Shown: positions 44,533 to 53,199, counted from the stretch's first letter. The stretch is 54,011 nucleotides of DNA from Alteromonas sp. KUL106 (GCF_009811415.1 NZ_BLIG01000035.1:1-54011), one strand, 5' to 3'. The notes: generated by a model not told the origin, from the sequence alone. Made by a program: numbers and translations.

Positions 44533-44680
44533 GGGTCAAACTCCAACTTTATTTATGACTGTATGAAGCAGGGCTCGATTATTCGCATAACGCTATTTGA
44601 AGCTTAGCCTAGCACCAAATCCCAATTTTACCGCTATTCATTCAGCCAACGTGGAACACCTGCTTCACCCGGAAAACCCA

Positions 44681-44709
44681 TTGACTTTCTCTTTTATGCG
44701 CAGGATACT
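44681..44709 (+). promoter_or_regulatory. Candidate sigma-70 promoter of a long leader
   Basis: TTGACT (44681-44686), 17-base spacer, GATACT (44704-44709). A transcript starting near 44716 would have about 209 leader bases before the SnoaL-like gene. The part of the intergenic region upstream of it shows nothing clear. Confidence 0.5.
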
Positions 44710-44829
44710 CAGGCCACTAATTACTCACTAGCAGCACATTGTTTTTAATCACTATGTCTCTAAACAGCAATATACATACTGCTTATTCAGCATCTGCGCT
44801 GATTATTATTCTCGCTATTCTAAGGAATG

Positions 44830-44888
44830 GGCGGGTTAGCTAGTGCGTAAATAAAATACACTAAACCCGCCGCAAAGGCGGGTTTTTT
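44830..44888 (+). promoter_or_regulatory. Attenuator-like antiterminator/terminator pair
   Basis: Bases 44864-44871 (AACCCGCC) can pair with either 44830-44837 (GGCGGGTT), extended by TAGTG/CACTA, or 44877-44885 (GGCGGGTTT). The second pairing is followed by a T-run and is a good intrinsic terminator. The two are mutually exclusive, and the ATG of the next gene follows 36 bases later. No known riboswitch class is recognised. Confidence 0.6.
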
Positions 44889-44924
44889 ATTGGCTCGTCT
44901 TGCGGTAAAAACGGAACGACAGCC

Positions 44925-45332
44925 ATGAACAATCCAATATCTCACGTGTTACAACAGTTGCACGACGCAGTAAACCGCGGCGACCAAGACGCTTTAGCTC
45001 AATATTATGCTTGCGATGCAAAAGTAATAGCGACTCCTATGTCCAGTACAACAAAAGATCAGGCCTCTCAGCGCGACTGCGTTGACGCACTACTCAAATT
45101 TCAAAAGAAATTTATGCCCGATCATTTTGTCACTACTGGGGATGAACGGGTTATACAAGCCGGTGACATAGCGCTAGTGGTTGCCAAACTCTACCTCGTT
45201 CCCAAAGCCACACCCAACGCATTACCGTGCGAGGGAAAACGGGCCGTTTACGTCATGCAGAGGGATGCAAGTGGTGAATGGCGCTGTGTCATCGATAACT
45301 TCTTCGGTACTGACTTGTTAGATTTTGCATAG
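44925..45332 (+). CDS. SnoaL-like/NTF2-fold protein
   Basis: Small cytoplasmic protein (135 aa) of the NTF2/SnoaL-like group, typical of DUF4440/ketosteroid-isomerase-like proteins. It has HDAVNRGDQDALAQYYACDAKVI at the N-terminus and GEWRCVIDNFFG at the C-terminus. These folds bind small hydrophobic ligands, and many are uncharacterised. It stands alone, with a terminator-like structure in its leader. Function not predicted. Confidence 0.75.
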   Translation: MNNPISHVLQQLHDAVNRGDQDALAQYYACDAKVIATPMSSTTKDQASQRDCVDALLKFQKKFMPDHFVTTGDERVIQAGDIALVVAKLYLVPKATPNALPCEGKRAVYVMQRDASGEWRCVIDNFFGTDLLDFA

Positions 45333-45624
45333 TACCAGCAAGTTTAAACCTGAAAAATAACGCCTGCTGCGTTATGGGGTAGGCCGAATGGCGCTAGAAC
45401 CCATACTGAAAACCTCATGTTTTTTAAGAATCGATAAGGCGACTGCATGAAGCGTTCAGCACATATTACCAAGCGACCTATTTTCGTGTAAAAGTAGAAC
45501 ATCAAGAAAGTCTGCATGCACACGACGCTATTGCTGAATTATCAGGCCCAGTTCATCGATAAATTCAGTCATTATTTGGGTGTTTAAACCGGTAGGCAAA
45601 AGAAATGATAAAAGGAAAATAACA
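45333..45624. other. Intergenic, possible short gene remnant
   Basis: No clear gene. A frame of about 41 codons without a start (ending HAHDAIAELSGPVHR, then stop, near 45560) reads protein-like, but I cannot assign it to a family. It may be a decayed gene or chance. Confidence 0.35.
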
Positions 45625-46422
45625 TTGTTATCTCTTAACAAGCTCTCTTACATCAGCAAAACAGTGTGCATAGGCGCTGCATTATCCGCTATAGCGGCGT
45701 GCTCATCTACGCCATCAACCCCGCTTGCTGGCGCAAAATCACACACTCTGTCAACTGCCGTGACATACCAAACTAGCAGCAAAGAATATCCCGTCCTCTC
45801 GAGCTTTGTGTACAATCAGGCTATTGCCGCGCTGCCAACGCGCTTTGCTGATGGCAACGTTGTAGTCATGGATGTTGATGAAACCGTGCTAGACAACAGC
45901 ACCTATCAAAAAGAACGTGAAAGTGTCGGCTTGGGATATTCTTCACAAAGCTGGGCTGATTGGGTAAAACGTGAAGAAGCCACACTGGTGCCAGGTGTAG
46001 CCGCCTTTATTGAGGAAGTTGTTGCACGAAATGGTAAGGTGGCGCTGATTACCAATCGCGATAAAGCACTGGATAAGCACACGTGGAACAATCTTTTGGC
46101 ACAAGGTTTACCGCTTAACACCAGTAATACCTGTGTAGTTGGCCGCACTGCTGAAGATAAAAAAGCAGTGGGCTTAGAAGGTATGGTCAATGACAAAGAC
46201 TTGCGCAGAATGCAGCTTACCCAGGGCAAGATCGCATGTTCAAATACGTCTAAAGACGCCACGTCTACATGGGCAGTGCCTCACACTATTATCATGCAAA
46301 TTGGTGACAACATTGAAGATGTGGGCGGCGTAACCCAAGAATCCGCCAACGTTGAATCGCTCATGCCGCGAGTGGGCACAGAGATTTTTATTCTGCCAAA
46401 CCCAATGTACGGCTCTTGGTGA
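45625..46422 (+). CDS. Lipoprotein acid phosphatase/5'-nucleotidase, e(P4) family (HAD)
   Basis: HAD-superfamily class C phosphatase (265 aa), predicted lipid-anchored outer-membrane protein that dephosphorylates nucleotides in the periplasm. The catalytic motif VVMDVDETVLDNS gives the DxDxT pair; LITNRDKA and GDNIEDVGG supply later HAD motifs. The best start is a TTG at 45625 with AAGGA eight bases upstream. It yields a compact lipoprotein signal (MLSLNKLSYISK, then TVCIGAALSAIAAC, Cys26). A GTG at 45580 would add fifteen residues without a ribosome site. No operon partner. Confidence 0.88.
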   Translation: MLSLNKLSYISKTVCIGAALSAIAACSSTPSTPLAGAKSHTLSTAVTYQTSSKEYPVLSSFVYNQAIAALPTRFADGNVVVMDVDETVLDNSTYQKERESVGLGYSSQSWADWVKREEATLVPGVAAFIEEVVARNGKVALITNRDKALDKHTWNNLLAQGLPLNTSNTCVVGRTAEDKKAVGLEGMVNDKDLRRMQLTQGKIACSNTSKDATSTWAVPHTIIMQIGDNIEDVGGVTQESANVESLMPRVGTEIFILPNPMYGSW

Positions 46423-46445
46423 GCGACAGAATAAGATTAATACTT

Positions 46446-46480
46446 GTGGCGTTAGGTTAACGTACTTCACCTAACGCCAC
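46446..46480 (+). terminator. Hairpin after the phosphatase
   Basis: GTGGCGTTAGGT pairs perfectly with ACCTAACGCCAC (12 pairs, 11-base loop), 23 bases past the stop. It lacks a strict U-run but is the only strong structure there. Confidence 0.6.
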
Positions 46481-46817
46481 TACGTGAGTTTGAGTTTGAG
46501 CTTTAGCTGAGTCGAGCTTCTTTTAAATTCAGTTATTCCTCTTAACGTACAAAGCTGTCTAGCGCTAGTGAATAGGCAGAGAGGCCCGGTACGCTTTAGT
46601 GATTGCCTATCTTTACCGTGCTTTCAAATCAATAGGGGCCATACAAGTTTTTAACTGTAGTGCCTTCTTTGTATTCAAAAAAATCACCCTCCGTTTTTCT
46701 GTGCATAATGTTGGTTGAACACCTCACAGCAAGAAAGTTGTTTCAATATTGTCGAAGCTCGAAAATAGCGTCTATAGTTGAGGGAATGGAGTTTCGCTGC
46801 AAAAGGCACATGGCGGT
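46481..46817. other. Intergenic, no gene seen
   Basis: Upstream region of the GGDEF gene. I see no coding frame or RNA gene; promoter elements are not clear. Confidence 0.5.
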
Positions 46818-48701
46818 ATGACTAAAACTGGACTTTTTGTCACAAGTTTATTAATTACTTTTTTTGCGTTAAAGCCTGCATTCCCCAAAACAAACCTAAT
46901 AAATCCAGCACCGAACGATGACGTTATAGCCGGTATAAAAGCCCTTCATCGATCACCTGAGAAAGAAATGGCCCGATTAAAGTCGCTTCTTGACTCGAAT
47001 CAATCCTCTGCCAAGCGGCATGAATGGTTATACCTGTATGCTTTGGGAAAAGAAAAACGAGGTGAATATGGAGAGGCACTTACTCTAGTAGAACGCTGTA
47101 TTGATGATGCCAATACGAGTGCCCTTATGCAGCAGCGCGCTAAATTGCTCAAAGCCAAAATACTTTCAAATACTGGTGATATTGAAGAGGCAATTGGCAT
47201 TCTCAACACGATAAAACAATGGTCTATGAACCATGGCGTGATCCAATTAAATATTGGTGCCTTAATGACGCTAGGCGCTGCGTTCGAAAATATTAAGGAG
47301 CCAAAGCTTGCCCTTAATAACTACCTGTCAGCTTACGATTTAGCGACACAGTTTAAGACTCAAGTTCCCCCTTCCCATATTGCGGGTTTGATCGGTGCTA
47401 TCTTTTTACAACAATCTAGATTTGCTGAAGCCAAAAGTTATCTCAATGAAGCCTATGAATTTGCCGTTAAAAAGAAAAACAGTGTTAACCAAAGTCATTT
47501 GGCTGAAAAGCTTGCTCGTGTAGAGTCAGGGCTCTCAAACTTCACTGCCGCCATGGAGTTTTATGATACGGCCATAAATATTGCGCGAAAAAATAACGAT
47601 TTCCCCCTTCTAACCAGCGCACTCATTGGGAAAGGAAAAATGTTGTTAGGCCAAGAAAACACAGTAAAGACAACTAACACCGCGCATTTGTTATTTGAGG
47701 AAGCAGCCAGCCTTGCACGCAATTTAGAGTCTAAAAGTATCTATTTTGATTCGCTTATCGCACTTTCTCGTCTCGCTCTCGCTAATGGGGATAAAGCACA
47801 AGCGTTAGAAAAGGTGAAACTTGCGGAAACAGTAATAGAGAATACTGAAGTAGGCTTCCCCCATCTTGAAGCAGCCTACCTCAAACTTACTATTCTAGAG
47901 GCCTCTGGCGACAAGCAGGCCACTATTGATGGACTGAAGCAATATATTGCATTAAATGAGGCGATAACAGAATCACTAGATAAGTCTAGGATACAAATAT
48001 TACGTACACTTTATGAGTTAGATGAAGTTGAAGCTGAAAATAGCGATTTAAAAGCAATAACAAATTTACAAGCGGACAAAATTGCACTGAACCAGCAGCG
48101 CAACGTCTTACTAGCAGTGATCACAGGCTTATTTCTCATACTAAGCGCCCTACTATTTATACTCTACGTCAAGCGCGCGCGATACCAGACAAGACTTGAA
48201 CGGCTTGCCACTACCGATGGATTAACCCGTTTTTACAACAGAGCTAAAATTCTGGAACTGCTAGATGGCTGTCTGAAAAATATTGAAAACACCGACCAAA
48301 AATTCTGCGTTGTCATGTTGGACATCGACTTCTTTAAATCTATAAACGACAAATATGGTCATAAAATGGGAGATGATGCATTGCGTCTTTTCGCTCACAC
48401 TGCGCGACAGCGTTTTCCTAATCACGTCGATATGGGTAGGTTAGGTGGTGAAGAGTTCCTGTTTATCTTTCACGGTACTGATGAACACCAAATTTATGAA
48501 CAACTCGATAGCTTTCGTCAGATGCTGAAAACGGCTTCTACCCACCAGCTATGCGAGGAGATCAAACTAACATTTTCTGCAGGGCTTAAGGTCGTTAACT
48601 CACCGCAAAGTACGACTGCTATTTTAGAAGATACGGATAGAGCACTTTACGAAGCGAAAGAAACCGGCAGAGATAAAACCGCCATAATTAAATGTTTGTA
48701 A
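46818..48701 (+). CDS. TPR-sensor diguanylate cyclase (GGDEF)
   Basis: Membrane-bound cyclic-di-GMP synthase (627 aa). Signal sequence (about 1-23), a periplasmic region rich in TPR-like helical repeats (about 50-410), one membrane span (about 430-451), then a cytoplasmic GGDEF domain with the active motif GGEEF (543-547) and DIDFFKSINDKYGH. The RxxD inhibitory site is not present at the usual position before GGEEF, so product inhibition may be absent. It lies directly upstream of the CsrB-like sRNA; Csr systems commonly control GGDEF proteins. Confidence 0.9.
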   Translation: MTKTGLFVTSLLITFFALKPAFPKTNLINPAPNDDVIAGIKALHRSPEKEMARLKSLLDSNQSSAKRHEWLYLYALGKEKRGEYGEALTLVERCIDDANTSALMQQRAKLLKAKILSNTGDIEEAIGILNTIKQWSMNHGVIQLNIGALMTLGAAFENIKEPKLALNNYLSAYDLATQFKTQVPPSHIAGLIGAIFLQQSRFAEAKSYLNEAYEFAVKKKNSVNQSHLAEKLARVESGLSNFTAAMEFYDTAINIARKNNDFPLLTSALIGKGKMLLGQENTVKTTNTAHLLFEEAASLARNLESKSIYFDSLIALSRLALANGDKAQALEKVKLAETVIENTEVGFPHLEAAYLKLTILEASGDKQATIDGLKQYIALNEAITESLDKSRIQILRTLYELDEVEAENSDLKAITNLQADKIALNQQRNVLLAVITGLFLILSALLFILYVKRARYQTRLERLATTDGLTRFYNRAKILELLDGCLKNIENTDQKFCVVMLDIDFFKSINDKYGHKMGDDALRLFAHTARQRFPNHVDMGRLGGEEFLFIFHGTDEHQIYEQLDSFRQMLKTASTHQLCEEIKLTFSAGLKVVNSPQSTTAILEDTDRALYEAKETGRDKTAIIKCL

Positions 48702-48799
48702 TTTGATACACACTAATGGGAAAAAACTACATGCCCCGTTCTCCCTCACAGAATCCTCCCTCTTACCCACAAGCCCGGAAATAGAATATAACCCAATAA

Positions 48800-48856
48800 A
48801 ATCAATAATTTAAAATATTTTATTAGCAACAATAAAACTATGGCACAAATGCAGCA
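48800..48856 (+). promoter_or_regulatory. IHF site and sigma-54 promoter of the CsrB-like RNA
   Basis: AATCAATAATTTA (48800-48812) matches the IHF consensus WATCAANNNNTTR fully. TGGCACAAATGCAGCA (48841-48856) has the exact TGGCAC -24 element and GG-N10-GC spacing. The order IHF then -24/-12 is the usual sigma-54 layout and predicts a start near 48867. Confidence 0.6.
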
Positions 48857-48866
48857 TACATTAGAC

Positions 48867-49371
48867 TAACGGATAACAACAGAGTGCAGCTTGTAGCTAG
48901 GATAGCTTTAGCGACGGAGAGGCCAAACTGCGCAGGTTGATGATACTGAAGGTGACGACACAGGAAGTACATGGAGTGGTCGCCAAGGAAGAAAGGACAC
49001 ATCAGTATTTAAACTTAAGGATGACTGGTGAAGATTCGTTAAACTGCTGGTCGATGATGAGGTTAGGGAAAAGACACCCTAATTAAACTCGCAGGATGCA
49101 AAGGCCTTGTTTCATAAGGATTGCAAACAGGCACCGAGTACCTACATCGCAAGCACTGACAGTGATGTCTCGTGCAGCAAAGGATTGTTGACCCTATTTG
49201 GATTCGTTGAACGTACCTGTGTGTTGCTTCAGCGAGACCATAGTGAGGACACTGGTAATGTCGTCGATGTTATTAGTGAGTTGTCACCCGACGACATTCC
49301 TCTCCCCTCAAAGGCCCATCCCGGCCTTTACATACCTCTGATTTTGGCCCGCCTTTGGCGGGCATTTTTTT
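48867..49371 (+). ncRNA. Probable CsrB-type CsrA-sequestering small RNA
   Basis: A gene-free stretch of about 500 bases rich in AGGA, many in hairpin loops: AGCT-AGGAT-AGCT (48895-48907), GGTGAC/GTCGCC enclosing CAGGAAG (48951-48984), CAGT/ACTG enclosing AAGGATG (49003-49027), GCAGGATGC (49091-49099), GCCTTGTTT/AAACAGGC enclosing AAGGATT (49104-49132), CAGCAA-AGGA-TTGTTG (49175-49190) and AGTG-AGGA-CACT (49242-49253). Such AGGA/ANGGA loops bind CsrA. It ends at a strong terminator. The 5' end is set from the sigma-54-type promoter and is uncertain by tens of bases. CsrB RNAs sequester CsrA and so switch carbon storage, motility and biofilm genes. Confidence 0.75.
49345..49371 (+). terminator. 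Terminator of the CsrB-like RNA
   Basis: GCCCGCC-TTT-GGCGGGC followed by A and seven T. The MFS gene begins only about 25 bases later, so its start cannot lie far upstream. Confidence 0.92.
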
Positions 49372-49396
49372 ATCTTCCTTTATGATAAGATCGATT

Positions 49397-50644
49397 ATGT
49401 CTCCATCACCTACTAGAAGAGTTCATTGCGTGCTTTCGCCTTCTTCCACGACCATCGTATTCAGAATTCTTTTTTGTGCATTGCTCGCTACGTCTATTGG
49501 CCAAAGTGTTATGCTCACTACACTTCCTTCCCTAGGAAGACAGGCCAGTCTCTCTGAATTTCATATTGCTACCATCATGTCTAGCTCTGCGCTTATCTTC
49601 GCCATAGGTACAAATGTGTGGAGCAAAATAGCTAAGCGTGCCGGGTTCAAACGCATTCTTATGGTGGGCTTGACTGGTTATAGCTTAGGTACGTTGGCCT
49701 TTGCAAGCGCTTGGATGGCGGGCTTTTCCGGTATTATTAGTGGAACCAACCTATTCTTGGCCCTGCTAATTAGTCGCAGCATGCAGTCCACTATTATGTC
49801 AGCAACGCCTCCGTCAGCGGTGGGCTATGCGGTTGCAATAAGTTCTGCGCAGGGGCGAGTAGGCGCAATAAGTAAAGTCACATCGGCGAGCAATGTAGGG
49901 CAGATTATTGGCCCTGCCTATGCGGGTTTATTGGTGGGCTTCGGCTTGCTCGCTCCTTTGTATAGTATTGTTATACTCACCTTGTTGGCATTGGCACTCG
50001 TGTATTTCAAGCTGCCGGTTCTTCCCCCACCGTCCCAACAACATCCAACGCAAGTCATTGAGTCTGGCGCCCCATCTAAGACCAAAACTCCTTACATATT
50101 TGTTGGCGCATGCGTTTGCGTTTTTTGCGCCATGGCGATGATGCAACAAACACTGGGCTTTTTCTTTATTGATTTTTATCACTACACGCCTGTGCAAGCT
50201 GCGAGACAAGTTGGGTTTGCCATGATGGTGAGTGCGGCAGCATCACTCACTGCACAATTTGGATGGGTTCAAAAAGGTCGTGTTAGTAAAGAGACAATGA
50301 TCATGCTTTCGTTACCGCTTCTCGGCTTGGCCTATCTGTTGCTATTCCTGCAGGGTTCGCTATTCATTCTTTATACTGCAATGACATTCATGGGTTTGGG
50401 CATGGGTATGGCTTACCCTTCTTTAGCAGCTGCCGCCACCACCTATTGCACTCCCGCTCAGCAGTCATCGATAACAGGGTTGATAACAGCAACAACAGCG
50501 ATGGGCTATATTATAGGGCCTCCACTCGCCGCGTTGATATATCAGTTTGACATCGCCTTACCCTTCGCTACGGCGGCATTGCTGATTGCTATTACAGCAT
50601 GTACGACATATATAACGCTGAGACAACACAAGAAATCAAACTAA
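49397..50644 (+). CDS. MFS efflux transporter
   Basis: Major facilitator protein (415 aa from this ATG) with 12 hydrophobic segments. MFS motifs are seen after TM2 (WSKIAKRAGFKRIL) and in TM5 (ISKVTSASNVGQIIGPAYAG, the antiporter-type glycine/proline motif). Starts at 49382 (ATG) or 49430 (GTG, with AGAAGAG nine bases upstream) are also possible; anything before 49372 would fall in the terminator. The substrate is unknown. A siderophore exporter is conceivable since a Fur-controlled siderophore reductase follows, but 670 bases separate them. Confidence 0.8.
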   Translation: MSPSPTRRVHCVLSPSSTTIVFRILFCALLATSIGQSVMLTTLPSLGRQASLSEFHIATIMSSSALIFAIGTNVWSKIAKRAGFKRILMVGLTGYSLGTLAFASAWMAGFSGIISGTNLFLALLISRSMQSTIMSATPPSAVGYAVAISSAQGRVGAISKVTSASNVGQIIGPAYAGLLVGFGLLAPLYSIVILTLLALALVYFKLPVLPPPSQQHPTQVIESGAPSKTKTPYIFVGACVCVFCAMAMMQQTLGFFFIDFYHYTPVQAARQVGFAMMVSAAASLTAQFGWVQKGRVSKETMIMLSLPLLGLAYLLLFLQGSLFILYTAMTFMGLGMGMAYPSLAAAATTYCTPAQQSSITGLITATTAMGYIIGPPLAALIYQFDIALPFATAALLIAITACTTYITLRQHKKSN

Positions 50645-50657
50645 CGTGTGAAAGCAA

Positions 50658-50920
50658 TAATACCAGTCCGCATAGATAATTACCCATTCAGCGAGAGTTA
50701 AAATGTTCGTAATCGCGGCGTGTTACTGTAGGTATAGTGGTTATATATCAAGGTGACACAACAAAGAGTACGGACATTTTAAACTCGCCCTACGGGAAGG
50801 TCTGGCAAGCTTCATCTGGGAATTTGAAAGGCAACAGCCACTCCTGCATTCCTACGCTTCGCCAGGAAACTTACCGGCACCTTCTGAGTGGGCTATTAGC
50901 TATGCGGATTAATGGTATAA
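50658..50920. mobile_element. MITE-like element with terminal inverted repeats
   Basis: A 263-bp element. The left end (TAATACCAGTCCGCATAG...) and right end (...CTATGCGGATTAATGGTATAA) are inverted copies over about 30 bases with a small gap. It encodes no convincing transposase; the 64-codon frame inside is not recognisable. Related partial copies lie at 1-38 and 6388-6492. The non-autonomous, terminally repeated structure fits a MITE. Confidence 0.7.
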
Positions 50921-51025
50921 CAAGATCTTAACGGGTTTTGAAACAGCTAAATGCAAAGGTATTTAAATTTTTACCTTTTATTTTTAAAAAAACGGAACCT
51001 TTTTTGAATTAGGCTATCTTAACTT

Positions 51026-51118
51026 ATACATAAAGTCGTTGAGTGTGCGTCTTTGTGGTGTGTAAATGTGTTTTCCAAGTTATGTTGTGGTTTTTAAGGG
51101 GCTTTTAGCCCCTTTTCT
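51026..51118 (+). ncRNA. Candidate small RNA with sigma-E-like promoter
   Basis: A lone intrinsic terminator (AAGGGGCT-TT-AGCCCCTT, then TTCTTTT; 51096-51118) has no gene before it. Upstream, GGAACCT (50994-51000), 16 bases, then TCTTA (51017-51021) resembles an RpoE/ECF promoter; TTGAAT-N15-TATACA is an alternative sigma-70 reading. The predicted RNA is about 93 bases with a U-rich tail, like Hfq-dependent RNAs such as MicA, RybB or VrrA. No family identity is claimed. Confidence 0.45.
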
Positions 51119-51263
51119 TTTGCCTGCTCTTTTCTATTAAAGTGCGACTTTCAGCACGTATCCTCTATAAATCTGGCCAATTGATGCGCTCCTCTAGCAT
51201 CATCCACCGTTCAATCTGAAAAGTAGAACAAAACAAACCTTATCATTCCACCTTAAGAAATAT

Positions 51264-51284
51264 AAATGATAACCATTATCATAT
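51264..51284. promoter_or_regulatory. Fur box before the siderophore reductase
   Basis: ATGATAACCATTATCAT is a near-perfect inverted repeat matching the Fur consensus GATAATGATAATCATTATC. It lies about 35 bases before the ATG, so iron-replete repression is expected. Confidence 0.88.
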
Positions 51285-51316
51285 AAAATATTGATTAAAT
51301 TTCCAAGGAGAAGCTA

Positions 51317-52090
51317 ATGTCTAGACCACAACCTCGCCAAGCTGTTGTTATACAGTCCGTTCGTATAAGCCCTACTATGCAGCGTATTGTTTTAGGTGGT
51401 GAAGATCTTCGCGCTTTTCCTGCCGTATCTGCAGGCGCTTACGTAAAGCTTATGTTCGATAAATTCGGAAATCCGCTTAGCCAACCCACCGATATGAGTG
51501 AAGTCGCCATGCGCACTTACACGGTTTCCCACTTTAATGCTGATACAGCTGAGATGACTCTCGATATGGTCATTCATGCCCACGATGGAAAAACAGGGCC
51601 CGCTTCAGCATGGGCTACCAGTGCTAAACCTGGTGACATAATTACACTGGCAGGCCCGGGCTCAAGTAAAGGGTTAAGTGAAGATTATGATTGGGTACTG
51701 CTAGCGGGCGACATGACAGCACTTCCCAGTATTAGAAATCACCTTGCAGAGCTTCCTTTGCATGTCAGAGGTTATGCGGTAATCCAAATTGAAGATAAAC
51801 AAGACGCGGTTGCACTTAAAAAACCTGATGGAGTGACAGTGATATGGGAACATGAACAACCGTTACCTTTTCGTCTTACTCAACTGACTTGGTTGGAAGG
51901 CATACCTGCGATTTGGGTAGCCTGCGAGTTCTCTGATATGCGAGCGATAAGGGCATGGCTTAGAGATGAAAAAGCGGTTGCGCACAAGAATATTTATATT
52001 AGTAGCTATTGGAAAAAAGGTCGTAGTGAAGATCAGCATAAAATAGAAAAGAGGCTGGACAGTGAAGCGTTTGCACAATCACTCACGTAA
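51317..52090 (+). CDS. Siderophore-interacting protein (ferric-siderophore reductase, ViuB/SIP family)
   Basis: FAD-binding reductase (257 aa) that frees iron from ferric siderophores in the cytoplasm with NAD(P)H. The FAD motif RTYTV (66-70), AGPGSSKG, LAGDMTALPSI and the C-terminal SSYWKKGRSEDQHK are hallmarks of the SIP family. AAGGAG precedes the ATG and a Fur box lies upstream. No receptor or siderophore synthesis genes are adjacent, so it probably serves uptake systems elsewhere. Confidence 0.93.
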   Translation: MSRPQPRQAVVIQSVRISPTMQRIVLGGEDLRAFPAVSAGAYVKLMFDKFGNPLSQPTDMSEVAMRTYTVSHFNADTAEMTLDMVIHAHDGKTGPASAWATSAKPGDIITLAGPGSSKGLSEDYDWVLLAGDMTALPSIRNHLAELPLHVRGYAVIQIEDKQDAVALKKPDGVTVIWEHEQPLPFRLTQLTWLEGIPAIWVACEFSDMRAIRAWLRDEKAVAHKNIYISSYWKKGRSEDQHKIEKRLDSEAFAQSLT

Positions 52091-52289
52091 CGACTCACAC
52101 ACAGCTCTGTAGTGTTTGCAAAAGCGTGTAAATCTTGTATAAAAAGGCGCTTCATTTTAGATTAAAAATCAATATAAACTATAATTATCATAAACTTATA
52201 TCAAGGAACAGCATTTGCTTCACTTAATATAGCTGGCTACTTTTTTTGCCAGTTTTCTCAACCAATTGTTTAGATAAGGAGAGCAAATT

Positions 52290-52481
52290 ATGAACAGTGA
52301 TCGTATTGAAGGTAATTGGAAAGAAATGAAAGGTAAGGTGCAGCAGAAGTGGGGCAAGCTTACCGATGACGACCTAGATGTGATCGACGGTCGCCGTGAA
52401 GAGTTAGTAGGTAAGATTCAGCAAGAGTACGGTAAAACGCGCGATGAAGCTGAAAAAGAAGTGAACGAATACTTCAATTAA
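52290..52481 (+). CDS. CsbD family stress protein
   Basis: Small hydrophilic protein (63 aa) of the CsbD family (MNSDRIEGNWKEMKGKVQQK at the start). Such proteins are widespread and stress-induced, with unknown mechanism. AAGGAG lies eight bases before the ATG. It is monocistronic with its own terminator downstream. Confidence 0.92.
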   Translation: MNSDRIEGNWKEMKGKVQQKWGKLTDDDLDVIDGRREELVGKIQQEYGKTRDEAEKEVNEYFN

Positions 52482-52558
52482 TCGCGCGTATCCACCTTAG
52501 CGTGCGAATGCAAAGGCCGTCTTTTTAATAGACGCTGTTTGCTTAGACACAATTAAAA

Positions 52559-52590
52559 AGGGCCACAACGTGATGTTGTGGCCCTATTTA
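52559..52590. terminator. Strong hairpin terminator
   Basis: AGGGCCACAAC pairs with GTTGTGGCCCT (11 pairs, loop GTGAT), followed by ATTTAG on one side and preceded by an A-run on the other, so it can work in both directions. A second hairpin (AGCGCTG/CAGCGCT, 52619-52648) lies beside the lipoprotein stop. Confidence 0.75.
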
Positions 52591-52677
52591 GTGCTTAGCT
52601 CCATACGCACTCAGGTCTAGCGCTGCAGCAAGACTGTCAGACAGCGCTGCGCACAGCCTTACCTAGCCCGTAATCGT

Positions 52678-53199
52678 CTATTCATCTATCTTCGGCTGAA
52701 GGTTTTCACGCACTTCCCTTGCATCAAAACTGGTTGCCGACGTGGGGCGAGTACCTTTACCCAATTCAATGTTTAAAATACTCTCGATTTCACTTTGTTG
52801 AGAACCGCCTACAAATACACCGGTCTCGAACTGGGTAGTAGGGTGATACGATGTACGGCAAGTAAGCACACCACAGTCAGTTACGCGTGCGTAACGCTGG
52901 CTAAACCCCGCTGTAGGCGTAGTTTGAACCGTTTCTTTGTCTACTAAGGTTTCGCGGTCGGTGACGACGAACCAATCGTAACCTTCTAACAGCGTAAGCT
53001 CGGCAGCGCGCAACATGGCGTAATCCATCGCTTTAGGTTTATCCGATCCCTTCGCTTTGAAATGCACGCGATATTGCGTATCGCTTAACTTCGTTTCGGT
53101 GTAACCAAAGCCACCTTTTTCAGCCTGTCTATAGTCGGGTTGACTCGCACAGCCCGCCATAATTAAAACTGCAAGTACTAACATAATCTTAGTTTTCAT
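52678..53199 (-). CDS. CC0125/CC1285-family lipoprotein
   Basis: Predicted outer-membrane or periplasmic lipoprotein (173 aa), lipobox IMAGC near residue 17. The mature part (FGYTETKLSDTQYRVHFKAKG, MLRAAELTLLEGYDWFVV) matches the CC0125/CC1285 family of unknown function. Its start lies inside the end of the upstream anti-sigma-like gene (11-base overlap), so the two are translationally coupled. Confidence 0.82.
   Translation of the reverse strand: MKTKIMLVLAVLIMAGCASQPDYRQAEKGGFGYTETKLSDTQYRVHFKAKGSDKPKAMDYAMLRAAELTLLEGYDWFVVTDRETLVDKETVQTTPTAGFSQRYARVTDCGVLTCRTSYHPTTQFETGVFVGGSQQSEIESILNIELGKGTRPTSATSFDAREVRENLQPKIDE

Noticed and set aside
48688..48720. GacA/UvrY-type box before the CsrB-like RNA
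   Set aside because: TGTAATTTGATACA has the wrong spacing and half-sites compared with the known TGTAAG-N6-CTTACA box.
49107..49385. A 92-codon plus-strand reading frame
   Set aside because: It lies inside the CsrB-like RNA and runs through its terminator; composition and sequence look non-coding.
50737..50931. A 64-codon frame inside the MITE-like element
   Set aside because: It crosses the right terminal repeat and shows no transposase motif; treated as non-coding.
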